DNA of 64,000 bases from NCBI GenBank assembly GCA_030407315.1, contig JALQPE010002358.1:1-64000 (forward strand), written 5' to 3'. Of the stretch, positions 21,401 to 31,394 are shown piece after piece (positions within the stretch are counted from its first letter, which is position 1; every line of letters begins with the position of its first letter). The notes beneath the pieces were generated by a model that ran no database searches, was not told the origin of the DNA, and saw only the letters and a program-made list of their open reading frames with translations. The DNA is from Asparagopsis taxiformis (Eukaryota > Rhodophyta > Florideophyceae > Bonnemaisoniales > Bonnemaisoniaceae). The translations under genes were made by a program, and so were the position numbers.

Positions 21401-22507
21401 CATTCGTACTGCACTCAATATCCTGAAGCAGGTAAGATTCTTGACAAACCAAATCTTCATCGAATGCTAGAACTTTTTGTGCATACGATACCCATTTTTG
21501 GTCATGTTTCTATTGTATCAGAGATGGTCCTAGAGAGCGTCCATCAACCACTTAAGCGCTGTCTCTCTCGAGATAATAATCACGGGTCTTATGTGACAGC
21601 AATTGAACATGTACTGTGCCAGGATTGGCAAATCAGGATTGCGACTCTGATTGAAAGAAGCGAAAGAGACCGTCGGAATGAAATCCCTGTCAGCTCCGAA
21701 AAACAAGACGCTACGTTGAGGAGTATGCGAAGTTTATTTCTGGGTCACGAGGCTCTGCGTCTTGATGAATCAGATAGGCTCTGGGAAAAGTTCGCATTGG
21801 AGACAGATAGAAGGATTAAGGAAGCTTTGCAGAATCCTGTTTCGAAATTTTTGGCAGGAACAAAAGGCGTTAATGCGTCATGGACAGAAAATGATCGAAG
21901 ATGGGAAGGAGCTGGTCGTATCTCCATGGCTTTTAGTAAAGAGGTGGAGTTGGGAAAAGCAATGCTGTCCGATGCTATCATTCCAGGGGAAAATACTCAA
22001 GAGCTGTTGGTCTCCGAGGAAATAATCGTGTATGATCGCGCAAGATTTATACAACAGAAAAGAAGTGGAATGAGAAGGAAATCCTATGCTCATAATATTC
22101 TGCGGGCTGGAAGTGTGATACAAGTAGTTTGCGAGGATCATAAACTCCATCAGGACTTTGTCGACAACGAACCATTGGTTTCTTCCAAGGGATTCAGTGG
22201 GAAAGCTGGCGTGTTTCTGGTATGTGGAATTATCGGTGTAAATAATACACGCTTATGGGTGGTGTCAAGGAGAATGTACATGGATGGTAACACTGGTCTC
22301 TATAGTGTGAAGGAATACGGACGGGTACAACTAGTTGAACTTTCGAAAGTGGTGAGGAGAACTGGAGCAGTTCATGCATGCAAACAAGACGGAAATTGCA
22401 CAGTTCTCCTGAAAGAGAAAAAGATCGAACACTGCAGGTCAATCTATAATGGTGGAAACTATCACGTAATTCTGCGGTGTAATGGCTATCCGCCAAGAAT
22501 GGGGTAG
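18449..22507 (+). CDS. CACTA (En/Spm, Tnp2-type) transposase
   Basis: I start at the ATG at 18449 (1352 aa); the frame is open 10 codons further upstream but from a TTG. The N-terminal 600 residues are divergent. The catalytic core follows the Tnp2/Transposase_21 pattern: YHDDFNP with the first Asp near residue 633, GGVYMVPLGL, ISVTPPGVNS, then CVADYPAAASAVDVMGH with the Cys pair CTHC near 739, then the second catalytic Asp in APDHLFMGLARNLLDL (about 845), and the Glu in SEMVLESVHQPLKRCL (about 1025). A C-terminal extension of about 150 residues ends in a beta-rich region. The frame has no break, so the protein could be active. CACTA transposases cut and paste elements with CACTR-type ends; the ends of this element were not found. 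Its neighbours are the ParB-like gene and a family B gene. Confidence 0.85.
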   Translation: MGRHKPQLFRERRRRSLRSGWEDLAGGKQQYSSLFRGLEPNDRRRSQSIALNSMPLPRGETSPRGKENFSAQQYIQDSNPCEIIFDTERNSPLELPFLTHNTLQNTNAIHESSPRWNETYSSDGELLCSEGDESDEQSNVWNSENQSTQKGINGEYADGRTIQMLEEMEKQLRTLLSWPKMLSILSVSGIDRFTVKQYELFISLARSLDDSHSFPSYSTIHGSIWNCLLDVCFPKSHVVKFHPTSNFQEVEASEQSTGAELSSAVTGTSNSGDPQALSSPNQRKQSVRIVLPSEWVRKDIATLTFFEEICKKHSDTEGPSIEKSPAVTMRENFALPSRQFYVLGTSGLERACPGDIISFPCRSLPPTIEGFSLERYGWRCSEPSTAENVTMLTGKIGTVWMVGTCDISSSSEKNSNESLDAEVRIQFEEIAQRFSSEQPKEHNYPTRKLRRVGLNKRRGALYSSGKISNMQSCTSGTNDGNNTELLEQLNTKYPSVLPGDLCASIYPFAESHAPRDGKQDPSCYFVARFWKGRNRDDMERLIWMEVKSNSRDTPNDQDPDGEGFGKISSCNLLYECTVVGFAKKVQTSSLRNEIENELAPQREIDHCSKLHSVSGSLENGKNFVIYRMMLYHDDFNPSSSLYSQGSAGGVYMVPLGLSSAARNTPSSTRVISVTPPGVNSTKVLKYIVEDLVEGTVNGVECVSPYGDDLVAFIDVTACVADYPAAASAVDVMGHISNVPCTHCIFPRRRNDIGSALGYSTDLHSMRPSQFRCAQRTIAVRKNNFMVRDAQSLGMKPGGVDYLEESPYFMLHNELSKKRHLIPLTNQNVPVVSGIFDPYRNSAVAPDHLFMGLARNLLDLCFSRLTTDEVRMSVDITICGALRSNGLHRQVSVYNIQRKSLNSMTITGVFSVLLVSSRVFLQQSELVDIFCVQLLQELSNLVSETYWWPKTEIDGQLAAPYCSDGGLALRNEKLHKMATRYVSSVHSYCTQYPEAGKILDKPNLHRMLELFVHTIPIFGHVSIVSEMVLESVHQPLKRCLSRDNNHGSYVTAIEHVLCQDWQIRIATLIERSERDRRNEIPVSSEKQDATLRSMRSLFLGHEALRLDESDRLWEKFALETDRRIKEALQNPVSKFLAGTKGVNASWTENDRRWEGAGRISMAFSKEVELGKAMLSDAIIPGENTQELLVSEEIIVYDRARFIQQKRSGMRRKSYAHNILRAGSVIQVVCEDHKLHQDFVDNEPLVSSKGFSGKAGVFLVCGIIGVNNTRLWVVSRRMYMDGNTGLYSVKEYGRVQLVELSKVVRRTGAVHACKQDGNCTVLLKEKKIEHCRSIYNGGNYHVILRCNGYPPRMG

Positions 22508-23903
22508 AACAGATTTCAAGCAATAGGATTTCAAGGGACGCGGAAGGTATTTTACCTTCACAGCGTTAGCTGAAGTACGAACAAGCAGTTGACAGATTGA
22601 AGACCGTAGCGGCACAGTCTGCACTCAACATGTGTTATCCAGCAGTTTCGGTGGCTCAGCGCACGCATTTTGAAATCAGAATGTCCGTCGGCGCCCAGCA
22701 TCCGAGCGATAGAAACTGTCTGGTCTCAAATTTCCTACGCACTGATGCGTAGCAGTCGGCATGTCTGAGGCAAACGTTCGTGGTCGCCCCCAGAAGGGAA
22801 ATATGTCTGCAGTTCCTCACCCCTCAGGAGGAACGTTTCTACGGTTAGGTCATCGCTTTCGTCCTACTCCCACCATCCAACTCTATCTCAAGACTCCGTA
22901 GCTTAGTCCGGACCGCTACCGGCAGGGCTATTGTTACACGCTCCGGCAGAACCTCAGCCCGAAGGACTACATAACTCCTATCCCTCGTAGCTGTCGGGAA
23001 ACACTTCTGGTACACATTGCTATAATACTGCGTTCTCTTATATATCTATCAATGACCACATCGAGTTCTGGGTGTTGGATGCAAGCAGAATAATGCTGGA
23101 ACATATTGATAATGGAATCATAGAAAAAAGTTCTCTTACCGTTTTTACGATAAATGAGGAGAGAAAAAGCAAGACATAATTTAGGAAATGTTTCCATGAG
23201 CACTATGAGAAACACTAGTCTAATGGGAAGAATCTATATATCTGGAATCGAAAAGTGTCAAATGAATGCAGAAAATCATTCTTTTGCAGTGAAAATAGTA
23301 CAGTGACACATTGCAGCTATGTCGTCAAACATTATATTTCACATTTGTTCTATTCTGAACTTCTTTCTTCAGTTATTTGAAAGCATCAGGATGCATCCCC
23401 TACTTATTTCAACGAATAAATCTACATTCCTAATAAAAAAACATTATCGAATGTTTTTCTGTCTATCATTGCTGACGAACATTTTTTAGGTTAATACTTC
23501 TTGGGAGCATAGTTCAAGCTGTTTTACATTCCCCCTCTTCAAGAACGAAAAGTCAATTATTGCTTCCAAGTACAAAACATTCGGTTTAGTATTTTTTGCA
23601 CAATCCCAGACAACGTTACATTAATGGTCATCATAATCAAAGGTTACTGAGTACTTCATTTACTTTTGGAGTAATGATGGTTACAATCTGAAAGGTGTGC
23701 GGGGAAAATTTCACCGGGGATACATCGATGCATTCGTAATACTCCAATACTTTAATGAATTTTTGCAGCCTAGAAAAAGATTGATCAAGTACTATTGTAA
23801 TGCCCTATTAACTTTTGTAGCAATGGAGAAACCTCATACCAAATTTTCCGATGTATTTCGAGCAATACGTCACCCCGATGATTTTCTTGCTACACATCCA
23901 TCA
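22508..23903. other. AT-rich region, no recognisable gene
   Basis: This is the stretch after the transposase. A 72-codon plus frame (23697-23915) and an 82-codon minus frame (22967-23215) have no recognised domain. A pyrimidine-rich CATTCCCCCTCTTC at about 23529 resembles the polypurine tract of the Copia element but has no LTR next to it. Confidence 0.4.
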
Positions 23904-24776
23904 CTATTTTCTTGATTTCATTGTCACGGAATAATTATTCTGTACGCAGTGTTTCTCTACCGCACGCTGCAAGAGCATTAACAAAATCTTACCAGCCGAT
24001 ACTGTTGATGCACAATTTAGAACCCTTTCGTTCCAACCAAGCCGAATCTCGCTAGCATTTCCAGAAAGCATTATATTTTCTAGTGTTCTCAGCCTTGTCT
24101 CCATACCACTGTATGTTTTGACGTCAAGTCCTGATTCCACTTTTGGCTTCTTCCTCTGCGGTGATATCGCTTCAGATTCTCCATCTGATTGGTCATGACG
24201 TTCTACTCTCTCCGCTTCGTAATCCACAGCCTCTCCATTGCTCGTTCGCCACGGTGTCGGGGGCTGGCCCCCCGACATCAACTTATTTCCGAGCAGAAAC
24301 TTTACGTTTTCGTAGGCGACACAAGGATAATTCATTTCAGGAATAGCATCGTATAAAAATCTGCCTTCTGCCACTGCCATTTCATTATGACTCGGCTTCA
24401 CAGCGTTCGAATGCCGCCACGTAGTGACTTCCAAGACTGAAATATCCTTTTCCTCCCTTGTCAACCTCACGATTGCATCATCCACATCCTTTCCATTCTG
24501 CTCCACCACACCAGGCGTGTACATTCCATCTCCTCTGTCTACGTCGATGCGGTCTCCCACTGACGGCTTACCACTGCAGACAGGATACTGCTCAGGAAGT
24601 TTCATTTCCACAACCGTAGCCTTCCACCATATTGCGTCATCGCCAACTTGGAACCATACGTCTATTTCCGTTCCGACACATGGGAGTGCATCTACGGCAG
24701 CTGCCCGCTTACGCTCACGACCAGCTTTCGCTTTTTCGCTCTGTCGCCTAATTCGCAATGATTCACGCTTCGTCAA
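23904..24776 (-). pseudogene. Family B protein, N-terminal half (Tudor-like domain)
   Basis: This 290-aa frame opens at TTG; no ATG lies nearby, so the start is unknown or spliced. It has a basic tail (RRQSEKAKAGRERKRA), then DVWFQVGDDAIWWKATVVEM at about residues 38-58, which aligns with LWELSDGEMVWWKADIEEI of the protein at 5884-7398. After a second beta-rich segment and an acidic/basic linker (SPQRKKPKVE) comes the same short coiled coil (METRLRTLENIMLSG). It stops where the conserved C-terminal domain of the family should begin. It converges with the transposase gene at a distance of 1.4 kb. It is either a truncated copy or a form in which only the reader half is kept. Confidence 0.5.
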
Positions 24777-26403
24777 AGTTCCTCCACGAAATAAAGACTC
24801 TACAACGCACTATCTGCAATTTGGTTTAGGACAAGTCTTCGTCGACTTCTTCACTAGATACTACTTCACCCATGTCTGTAACGTCCAATTTTTCATTTTT
24901 ATCGTATGATACGAAATCACTACCTTGTTCCCCACTGCCGCACAAGTTTTCAAATCCACTAATACTGCGTTTAAGAAACTAGTAACGCTTAAAGCCAGGC
25001 CGGAACTCACTATTCAGGTCAATCTTGTGTATGCGGGAGTGACTTTATTACAAAATTTTGCGACTTCGACAGTAACTATGCCGTAGTATCTGTGCTAAAA
25101 GCCAACATAGATGGTGCCATTCTTTACTAAGTAATACTACAGAAACTAAACTCAAGTACAATTATCTACTCTTTCGACCGTACCCTACCCATGGTAGAAC
25201 AATGAACATAACGAGATTAGCTAGTTCACGTCATACACTCTTTATCTCGCCTCTTTCATATGATTCTGCATGGATGTCCAAAACGTGACGTCATCGAAGC
25301 GTATGGCGCGTTGGAACAGTCAGTACCACTCCATCCCTCTACCGTCACTACATTGCTACGACTACCACCAGTACCTCAGACCGGCGTGACCATCAATGTT
25401 CATGGTTCGAGTCCAACATGGTACTGTCATACATATGGTTCCCTCGTTTCGTGATTCCAGCAAGTAAATTCTAAAAATAATGGAATATGCCACCTCCGGT
25501 CACCGTCATGACCAACGCGACGTGTTTTTGTCCTTTCCAATGTTATTTTTCCGTACAGTAGTGGAAAATTCCAGCATGTCACGGTGCTTATACCCACTCC
25601 CACGGCGCAGTTTCATTCCACTCTATTCTTACGGTATTTCCACTACTTATCTATGGCACGGCGCCGGTAATTTCTGCGATTTTTTATGGTTCGTCATTCC
25701 ACTAATTTCTAATGGTCCAGACCATAAAATTTACTGGTTTTTCAAAAAATTGCTTATCCTGTGCTCCCAGAGCCGGCTCGACAAAGCTTTTGCAGCAGCC
25801 ATTGTAGAGCTGACGGACGGCGTGACACTTACCGGCGCCGATGAAGACCTCGCACTCGTAGAATTCGATGCAGATAGACTTATGGCGTCGAACTACTTAT
25901 CGGCGATGGACCTTTTGTTCCGACTGAAGCGTTTGCTGTACTCGACTTAGAAGCATCCACAGACGGTGCAACTGAAGTCGAACCAGCACTTGCAGATGAT
26001 ATCGCCAATCCATTCGACGTATTCGACGGCGACGGATTCGCGGAATTACTCGCTACGGTTGACGGACTCGGTCCTGATGAGAACCATGGCCGGTTGGTAG
26101 CCCTCGGAACAACTGTTGGTGATGTATTCGGTGTTGTAGCGGTCGATGTCGACGACATGGATAGATGGAAGCTGGGAGCGGACAAACATTGGGCTACAAG
26201 TAGTGCAGTGGAAGGCGGGTGAATAGGGTAGTAAACGGCAAGGTTTCGTACCAGTGAGAGTGACATTTCACGAACAGCATGGAGCGAGTCACGCGGTAGG
26301 CATCCCATGGGGATCATAGTCGGCCATATGGAGCGCTGGGAGACAATGAGCAAAAGCAACAGAGGACGGTATGAAAGGATTGCTCGAAAAGTGGTGCAGA
26401 TTT
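24777..26403. other. Mostly non-coding; possible acidic coding remnant
   Basis: No recognised gene. On the plus strand an Asp/Glu-rich reading runs from the end of the frame at 25480-25950 and, after one frame change near 25918, continues to about 26223 (DDIANPFDVFDGDGFAELL). Its opposite strand is an open Ser/Thr/Pro frame, so the signal may be compositional. The region from 25250 to 25750 has many ATGGT/ACCAT and CCACTA words that could be subterminal repeats of a transposon; this was not proven. Confidence 0.3.
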
Positions 26404-26440
26404 GAGTAGCGCTTCACATATAATATGTGAAGCGCTACTC
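26404..26440. repeat. Perfect 37-bp palindrome
   Basis: Eighteen-base arms (26404-26421 and 26423-26440) flank a single A and are exactly complementary; the core is GCTTCACATAT/ATATGTGAAGC. It lies where homology to TOG-domain proteins ends. Confidence 0.95.
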
Positions 26441-27479
26441 GCGTTGGAGTCCTTTGTAAGTATCTTTCGAAGGCGAACAAAGATTTCTTGGTGGGTCCCA
26501 GGGACTAGTCTGGCATCACCAATGATACTGATCGCAGCGTCCAGTGCTTGTTTACGAGCACTCCACTTTTTCGAATCGAGCGCAAAGTACCAATCTTTGG
26601 TGACCCCTTCAATCTCAATCTTGACTTTGCTGAGTTTTTCAAGAAGGTCGATTTCCTCTGCAAGATCAATTTCCTCTTCTTCGGCGATTCCGTCGCCGAA
26701 TCCATCGTATTCATCACTACCACCGCCCTCTTGTGCGCTGGCACGAACACGCTGCTCCATAGCGCGAGTTAGTTTCTTGGGTTTAGGTTTTCGATTTTCG
26801 CGTTGGCTTCGAAGGCGGCTTCGACCTCTTTGGCAGTGACCTCTTTCGCGTTCTTCACGACGACTTTAACTTTGTCGCCTATCCAACGGTGCAATTCGAT
26901 GACCAGTGCTTTAGCAGCGTTACGAACCGTTTCCTGAGAATGTCCGAAAAGTGGGGGGAGTTTTGTTGTAATCGCAAGAATAGGTACTGCGGAGCTTTCA
27001 TACGTCGAAAGAGCTTGTAAGATGCTGTCCACAGAAGCGGCAACAACTTTGGGGGTTCTGTGCTTGAAACCGTTAGCAGCCATGGTTTCCATCGCCACAT
27101 CACCCGCGTCTGCGCCAACAAACATTAAAAACGCATCAATTACTTTGCTCTTATTAAGAGGCCGACCAGCCAAACCTTTGTCTACGATGCCCTTGACAAC
27201 GTCTGTGGCGACTCGCTTGACTAGCGGCGGAGGAGCGGTATCCGCAAACTTTGCAATAGCTTCGAAGCCAATGAGCTGAGCGGGGGCATTTGCGTCGCGA
27301 GCAATTTTTGGAAGTGCAACCACAAAGTCTGTGTAAATCTTGCTGTCCTCTGGAGCGACATTGAATTTGTCAGTGAGTTCGCGGTAGGCGGCTTCTCTAA
27401 CCTTCCAGTTTTTGTGCGAGGTACGTTCAGAGAGCGGTAGCTTTGCAGCTTCTGCAACGGGATCAACGTCCGGTTCCAT
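26404..27479 (-). pseudogene. XMAP215/CKAP5/MOR1-type TOG-domain microtubule protein, 5' fragment
   Basis: The ATG at 27479 opens a full first TOG domain (236 aa): LPLSERTSHKNWKVREAAYRELTDKF, then HEAT-repeat helices including KSKVIDAFLMFVGADAGDVA. A frame change near 26775, in a run of four A residues, leads into a basic linker and an acidic stretch, then the start of TOG2 (DWYFALDSKKWSARKQALDA and VRLRKILTKDSN). Homology ends at a perfect palindrome after about one third of TOG2, whereas the family normally has two to five TOG domains. These proteins bind tubulin dimers and speed microtubule growth. Truncation at a palindrome suggests a rearrangement breakpoint. The frameshift looks like loss of one A and might be a sequencing error. 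Confidence 0.8.
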
Positions 27480-27990
27480 GTGTGTTTAAGAAGTTGGGTA
27501 CGTCAGGTGTGAGATGAGTGATGAAGCGCAAGGTATAGAAACAAGCACAGAGAGCCGCATATGAGTGCTGGGATAGATGCAGGCGAAAGCGAGTGACAGA
27601 GTTCAGCGCTGCCCAAAAATTGGCGCTCGTTGCGCCGACCCATTTGAAGTTTTGAATCTGAGCATTACAGTATTGAATTAAGCAGCGATTGCTGGAATAA
27701 TGGAATTAATTTCTGGGCATTGCAGGATAGATGCAACTGTTTCTTTGCACATGTTGCGAGCACAACTTTTCAACTTGTTCCCGCCCGTCGCTACGGGGGA
27801 AAAGGTCTCTATTGTCGTTGTCGCGATTCATTCGCACACCCTTTAAAAACGACGACCGCAATGCCAATCAAATGCGCTTGGCAAGTTCTCAAACCGGCTT
27901 GCAGTGCATCTACGAGTGATACGAATCTCACATGATTTCGTTCACAATTGTGACGCACACATTTGGTTTCCGTTTAATTGGACTACTGCA
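27480..27990. other. Upstream region of the TOG gene; no gene seen
   Basis: About 500 bp between the TOG start codon and the 3' end of the small membrane-protein gene. It should hold the TOG promoter. Small plus-strand frames at 27720-27935 have no features of a gene. Confidence 0.35.
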
Positions 27991-28182
27991 CTACACGCTT
28001 TTTCGCAAGCCCAGCAGATAATAAATGAGGTAGGCCACTAAGCCGAGCAGAAGAGTGACTATAAGGAACATGACGAAATGATCTGGATCATCATGACGAC
28101 TCTCGGCATGGGCTTTGGAGTGGCGCTCACTTGGCAGGCGTCTTCTTCTCGCAGTTGTAGAATCTCCGTTGGTCGTATCCAT
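27991..28182 (-). CDS. Small tail-anchored membrane protein
   Basis: The ATG at 28182 gives 63 aa. A basic, hydrophilic N-terminus (RRRRLPSERHSKAHAESR) is followed by one C-terminal transmembrane helix (FVMFLIVTLLLGLVAYLIYYLL) and a short LRKSV end, which is the layout of tail-anchored ER proteins. The segment ERHSKAHAES faintly recalls the EKHSKNI region of RAMP4/SERP, but that match is too short to name it. It is divergent to the M50 protease remnant, with only 36 bp between the two start codons, so the two would share a promoter. Confidence 0.55.
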   Translation of the reverse strand: MDTTNGDSTTARRRRLPSERHSKAHAESRHDDPDHFVMFLIVTLLLGLVAYLIYYLLGLRKSV

Positions 28183-28218
28183 CGCGCTCTGTTTCACAAC
28201 ATTCTAACCTTGCGGTGA

Positions 28219-29120
28219 ATGGCGCTCGACAACCGGCAGCGAAGCACGAGTGCCGGCATCTTCCTGCTCGGATTTATCATTTTCATTCACGAAAGCGGTC
28301 ATTATCTAGCCGCTAGACTACAGGGGAGTCGGGTGAAGAACTTTTCTATTGGGTTTGGTCCCAAGCTATTCTCATTCACGGCGGACGATTCGGAGATGGA
28401 ATTCACTGTAAGAGCTCTGGCACTGGGAGGTTATGTAGCGTTTCCGGAACATTCGCGTATCGACGCGGAGACGGAGGAGGAAAAGATCGACGACGATCCT
28501 GACTTGTTACAAAATCGTCCTGTTCTGGATCGAGCGATTGTGATCTCGGCTGGGGTTATTGTGAATATTATTCTAGCATGGGATGCAATTTTCACGTCTG
28601 TTTCGTCAATCGGGCTACCGACGTACTCGTTCAACGCTGGTGTGACGATTGCAAACATAGTGGACAGCAATGGTGCGGGGGCAAAAGCTGGTCTTACTAT
28701 GGGCGATGTGATTCTAAAGGTGGACGGGGAGACAGTACCAGAACCATTGGACAGCGCGAGTATGGTGGTGGAGAAAATCCGGACGAGTCGAGAACGCGCG
28801 ATGAATTTTCGAGTATTACGCGAGAAGGAATTGAATATGTCTGTTAGAGCGAAATGCTTTTGAAGCAGACGCGGAAGGGAGTGGCTAGTATATTTACAAA
28901 CTTTGAGCAATCTTCAAAGCAGCTTTCAGGACCGATTGGCGTCGTGTCTATGGGGGCGGATTTGGCGCGCAACGACACGGCAGCACTATTGAAGTTCTGC
29001 GCTGTGTTTCCATTGCATGGCAAGTTGACGCTCACCCCTGTCTCGTTGCTCCCAGTTGAGCCCAATATGCCTCAAGTTTGTACCAATTCTGCGGAATCGC
29101 GCACACTAACGGATTGTTGA
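28219..29120 (+). pseudogene. M50 site-2-type zinc metalloprotease (RseP/S2P-like), decayed
   Basis: The ATG at 28219 opens a frame with the first transmembrane helix and zinc site FLLGFIIFIHESGHYLAARL (HExxH), then FSIGFGPKLFSF and LALGGYVAFPEH, all hallmarks of the family. A PDZ domain follows (DSNGAGAKAGLTMGDVILKVDGE). The frame ends at 28863. The continuation is in another frame (28854-29120) and shows QLSGPIGVVSMGADLARNDTAALL, but the last transmembrane helix and the NxLPxPxLDGG zinc ligand motif are scrambled (LTPVSLLPVEPNMPQ), and about 35 residues of PDZ sequence are missing. Family members cut membrane proteins within the bilayer; cyanobacterial-type versions act in plastids. This copy could not be active. 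Confidence 0.8.
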
Positions 29121-29345
29121 TGACTTTTTCTAGTGTTCAGCTCACGCATCACGCTTATCAGCAGATAACCTCCTGTCGTCGCTATTCACTAGCATGACGG
29201 AAGAGTAAAATGGTTGCTGACATTTATGTTTCTACTCCCATAGATCTAGTTGACATCGAAGTGTTTGGAAAGTAAATGTATCTAGCACTCCTCCTCGAAG
29301 ATAAGGTACATCTAGAATAGCAGAACTTACACTAACTGAATCTGT
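29121..29345. other. Short spacer, no gene
   Basis: Nothing was recognised between the protease remnant and the DUF7869-type derivative. Confidence 0.3.
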
Positions 29346-30167
29346 TCAAGCACGACCAGTCTTTGGTAGCAAACAAGGTTGGTATTTGCAGGTTAGTGCA
29401 TGACCTGCACACTTCTTGTACCAGTGCAATTTGAAGTGGGAGACGTTGCATTCTCGATCTTTCTTCGTTGAGAGAATCTTGCCAAGCCAGAAAGGCTCCT
29501 CAGATGTACAACCGTCTCCTTTGATAATAACAAATGAATTGGTTGCATATTTTTCATCACTATCACCACGTTCGACACAATCGTCTTCATCGGAACCATT
29601 ACTACCATTATCACCGCATCCATCGCCACCACCATCTCCGAAATCAATGCACTGCTCAGATATATTGTCTTGTTCATCGCCCTGCTGTTCTTCTACGTTG
29701 TTACCTGACAATATCCTCTTAGTCTTCTATAGAATATCTCTTGAATAAAGGAACGTAGAAATTAGAAACACATAACAAACTCGTATTGTGCCATATTTGT
29801 AACACTTGAAATCCTTCACGAACAGTGATTCCAGAAATAAACGCAGCTCCGCTTTGTTCATTTTCGCAACTCTTTTCAGGTCTTCACAGAGCTTTTCTCC
29901 ATCAACATGCTTGAAGCAGAAATCCTTACAGCAGGTTAAACTTTTTAGCTCCTTGTCACTTACGCTTTTCTCAATTTCAATGGCTTTGGTAGCCCTCTTC
30001 GCCTTTAGGCCGCTAGCCTGAGCTTCTTGGATGCGTTTCCCAGAGCGGGAGGAGCCAGAGTTGGCTGAACGTGGCGCTTTCCTCCCTACCGTAGAACGGA
30101 TATTGACGACCGGGGATGTGCGAGGAGACTTTTTCGCTAGAGTCTTCCGTTTCACTGTACCTTCCAT
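29346..30167 (-). mobile_element. Internally deleted DUF7869-type transposon gene
   Basis: The ATG at 30167 opens 146 aa with a Lys/Arg/Ser-rich tail and a cysteine-containing segment (LTCCKDFCFKHVDGEKLCEDL, then MNKAELRLFLESLF) of the kind found at the N-terminus of DUF7869 proteins. The next frame (29711-29346) carries the C-terminal module only: EEPFWLGKILSTKK, then HFKLHWYKKC, then KYQP. This matches MPFWLGQI, LFIRWYEVYDKG and GKYRP in the larger copy at 49776-51029. The whole catalytic middle (DN, NK, GHTHSDID) is absent. A possible small intron (GTTATG to TTGTCAG) could join the two frames. It is a non-autonomous derivative, like deletion derivatives of other DNA transposons. Confidence 0.6.
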
Positions 30168-31394
30168 GGTGTTTCTGACAACCCATCACATTTCGCCAAT
30201 GTAGAGTAGCAGCTACAACGCAATTAAATAAAAACAGAACGATGTTCTGAAATTTGTATCATAACGTCGCTCTGGCTGGAAGCTTCCAGCAACACAATTG
30301 ATATTTGATACGAACTTAAAATTTTTAATGTTCTGTAAACTTTCCAAAAACCTTTACACTTGTACAGAAAGGTGCACAACTTCTTCCCGAGCCCAAAAAC
30401 ACTACGAGACTATCCAAATTCCCTTTGTAGATTGCAAGAAATTTAAGTAACACTGAACTGTGTTCTGGTTCTCGCATCAGAACCTTGTTCTGTCTCGAAG
30501 CGTCCCGCCCAAAAATGACCAGAACGGTTTAGACCCAGTAACCGTTGCGAAGCTATTAAAATCCCATATGTACTCTCCATAAAGGTTAGGTGAAAAAGAA
30601 CTGTGTTCAGGTTATATCATCAGAATGACTTTCTGTTCAGAAGCTTCCAGCCCAAAAGAGACATTCAGAATTAATTGGAACTATTTTTCTGTCGACTATG
30701 CGGACCGGAAAATGTGACACGGGAGGTGAATACATCCTCCAAGTTGGACAAGATTGATACCTATCCGCGAATATTGATATTTGATGCATAGGTTTCAAGT
30801 CCTAAGATTAGCTTGAGCATTCTGACACATCATCTCGGGACGATTATTTCCATTTGAATGTAACCTCGCGAGACTATACCCTTCAAAATTGCCATCGGAA
30901 TATCAAAAAATTTTGGGCCCTAAGCCCACCAATTATGGTCACTCAATGCAGTCTATGTGAAAAACGTTTCTATTGGTTATGCGAAGGATAGAACAAAATA
31001 TCTGTTGTCAAATACTGATATTTTCTAGACAGATAAACGACACCATTGGCCCGGCTTTCTATTCCATATATCACTTCCATATAGTTTCTCATCTCTCTGA
31101 TGACCATGTGATTGCCAGGTGTGCCGAAAGTACTACTCCCGAAATGCAGATTGATTGGGAGGAATGAAATCTGACTGAAATGCAACTTTACAAATTTTGA
31201 ACTCGTAAAAGGTTCACTGACTTACTTATCATGGAACTCAACACTTGCGAGAAACCTCTTCATGTAGCAAAAGGAGGCTCCAATCATTCAATTATCCTGT
31301 CGTTTTCGTTCCTCGTTTCTGGACAAAGGTTCAGCCTGGTCAACTTCACAGCGCGAAACCACAGTTTTACTCAGAACTCGATTGTGACCAGAAG
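30168..31394. other. Non-coding region with a degenerate repeated unit
   Basis: No gene was recognised. A unit beginning ACTGTGTTC(T/A)GGTT and ending near CCAGCCCAAAA or CCCGCCCAAAA occurs at about 30455 and 30602, with a third partial copy at about 30235 (GATGTTCTG, then GAAGCTTCCAG). The word TTGATATTTGAT occurs at about 30298 and 30774. It looks like old element sequence. The promoter of the next gene should lie near its right end. Confidence 0.4.

Noticed and set aside
18449..22507. KDZ or hAT identity for the large transposase
   Set aside because: The DDFNP, PPG, ADYPAA and C-x2-C landmarks follow the CACTA Tnp2 pattern; the KDZ and hAT signatures were not seen.
23525..23545. Remnant Copia polypurine tract
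   Set aside because: The pyrimidine-rich match is short and no LTR or coding remnant lies beside it.
25480..26223. A real gene encoding an acidic protein
   Set aside because: It needs a frame change and has no ATG in the acidic part; the opposite strand is equally open, so composition can explain it.
27991..28182. Naming the small protein RAMP4/SERP or Sec61-beta
   Set aside because: Only topology and a short basic segment fit; the conserved family core is not present.
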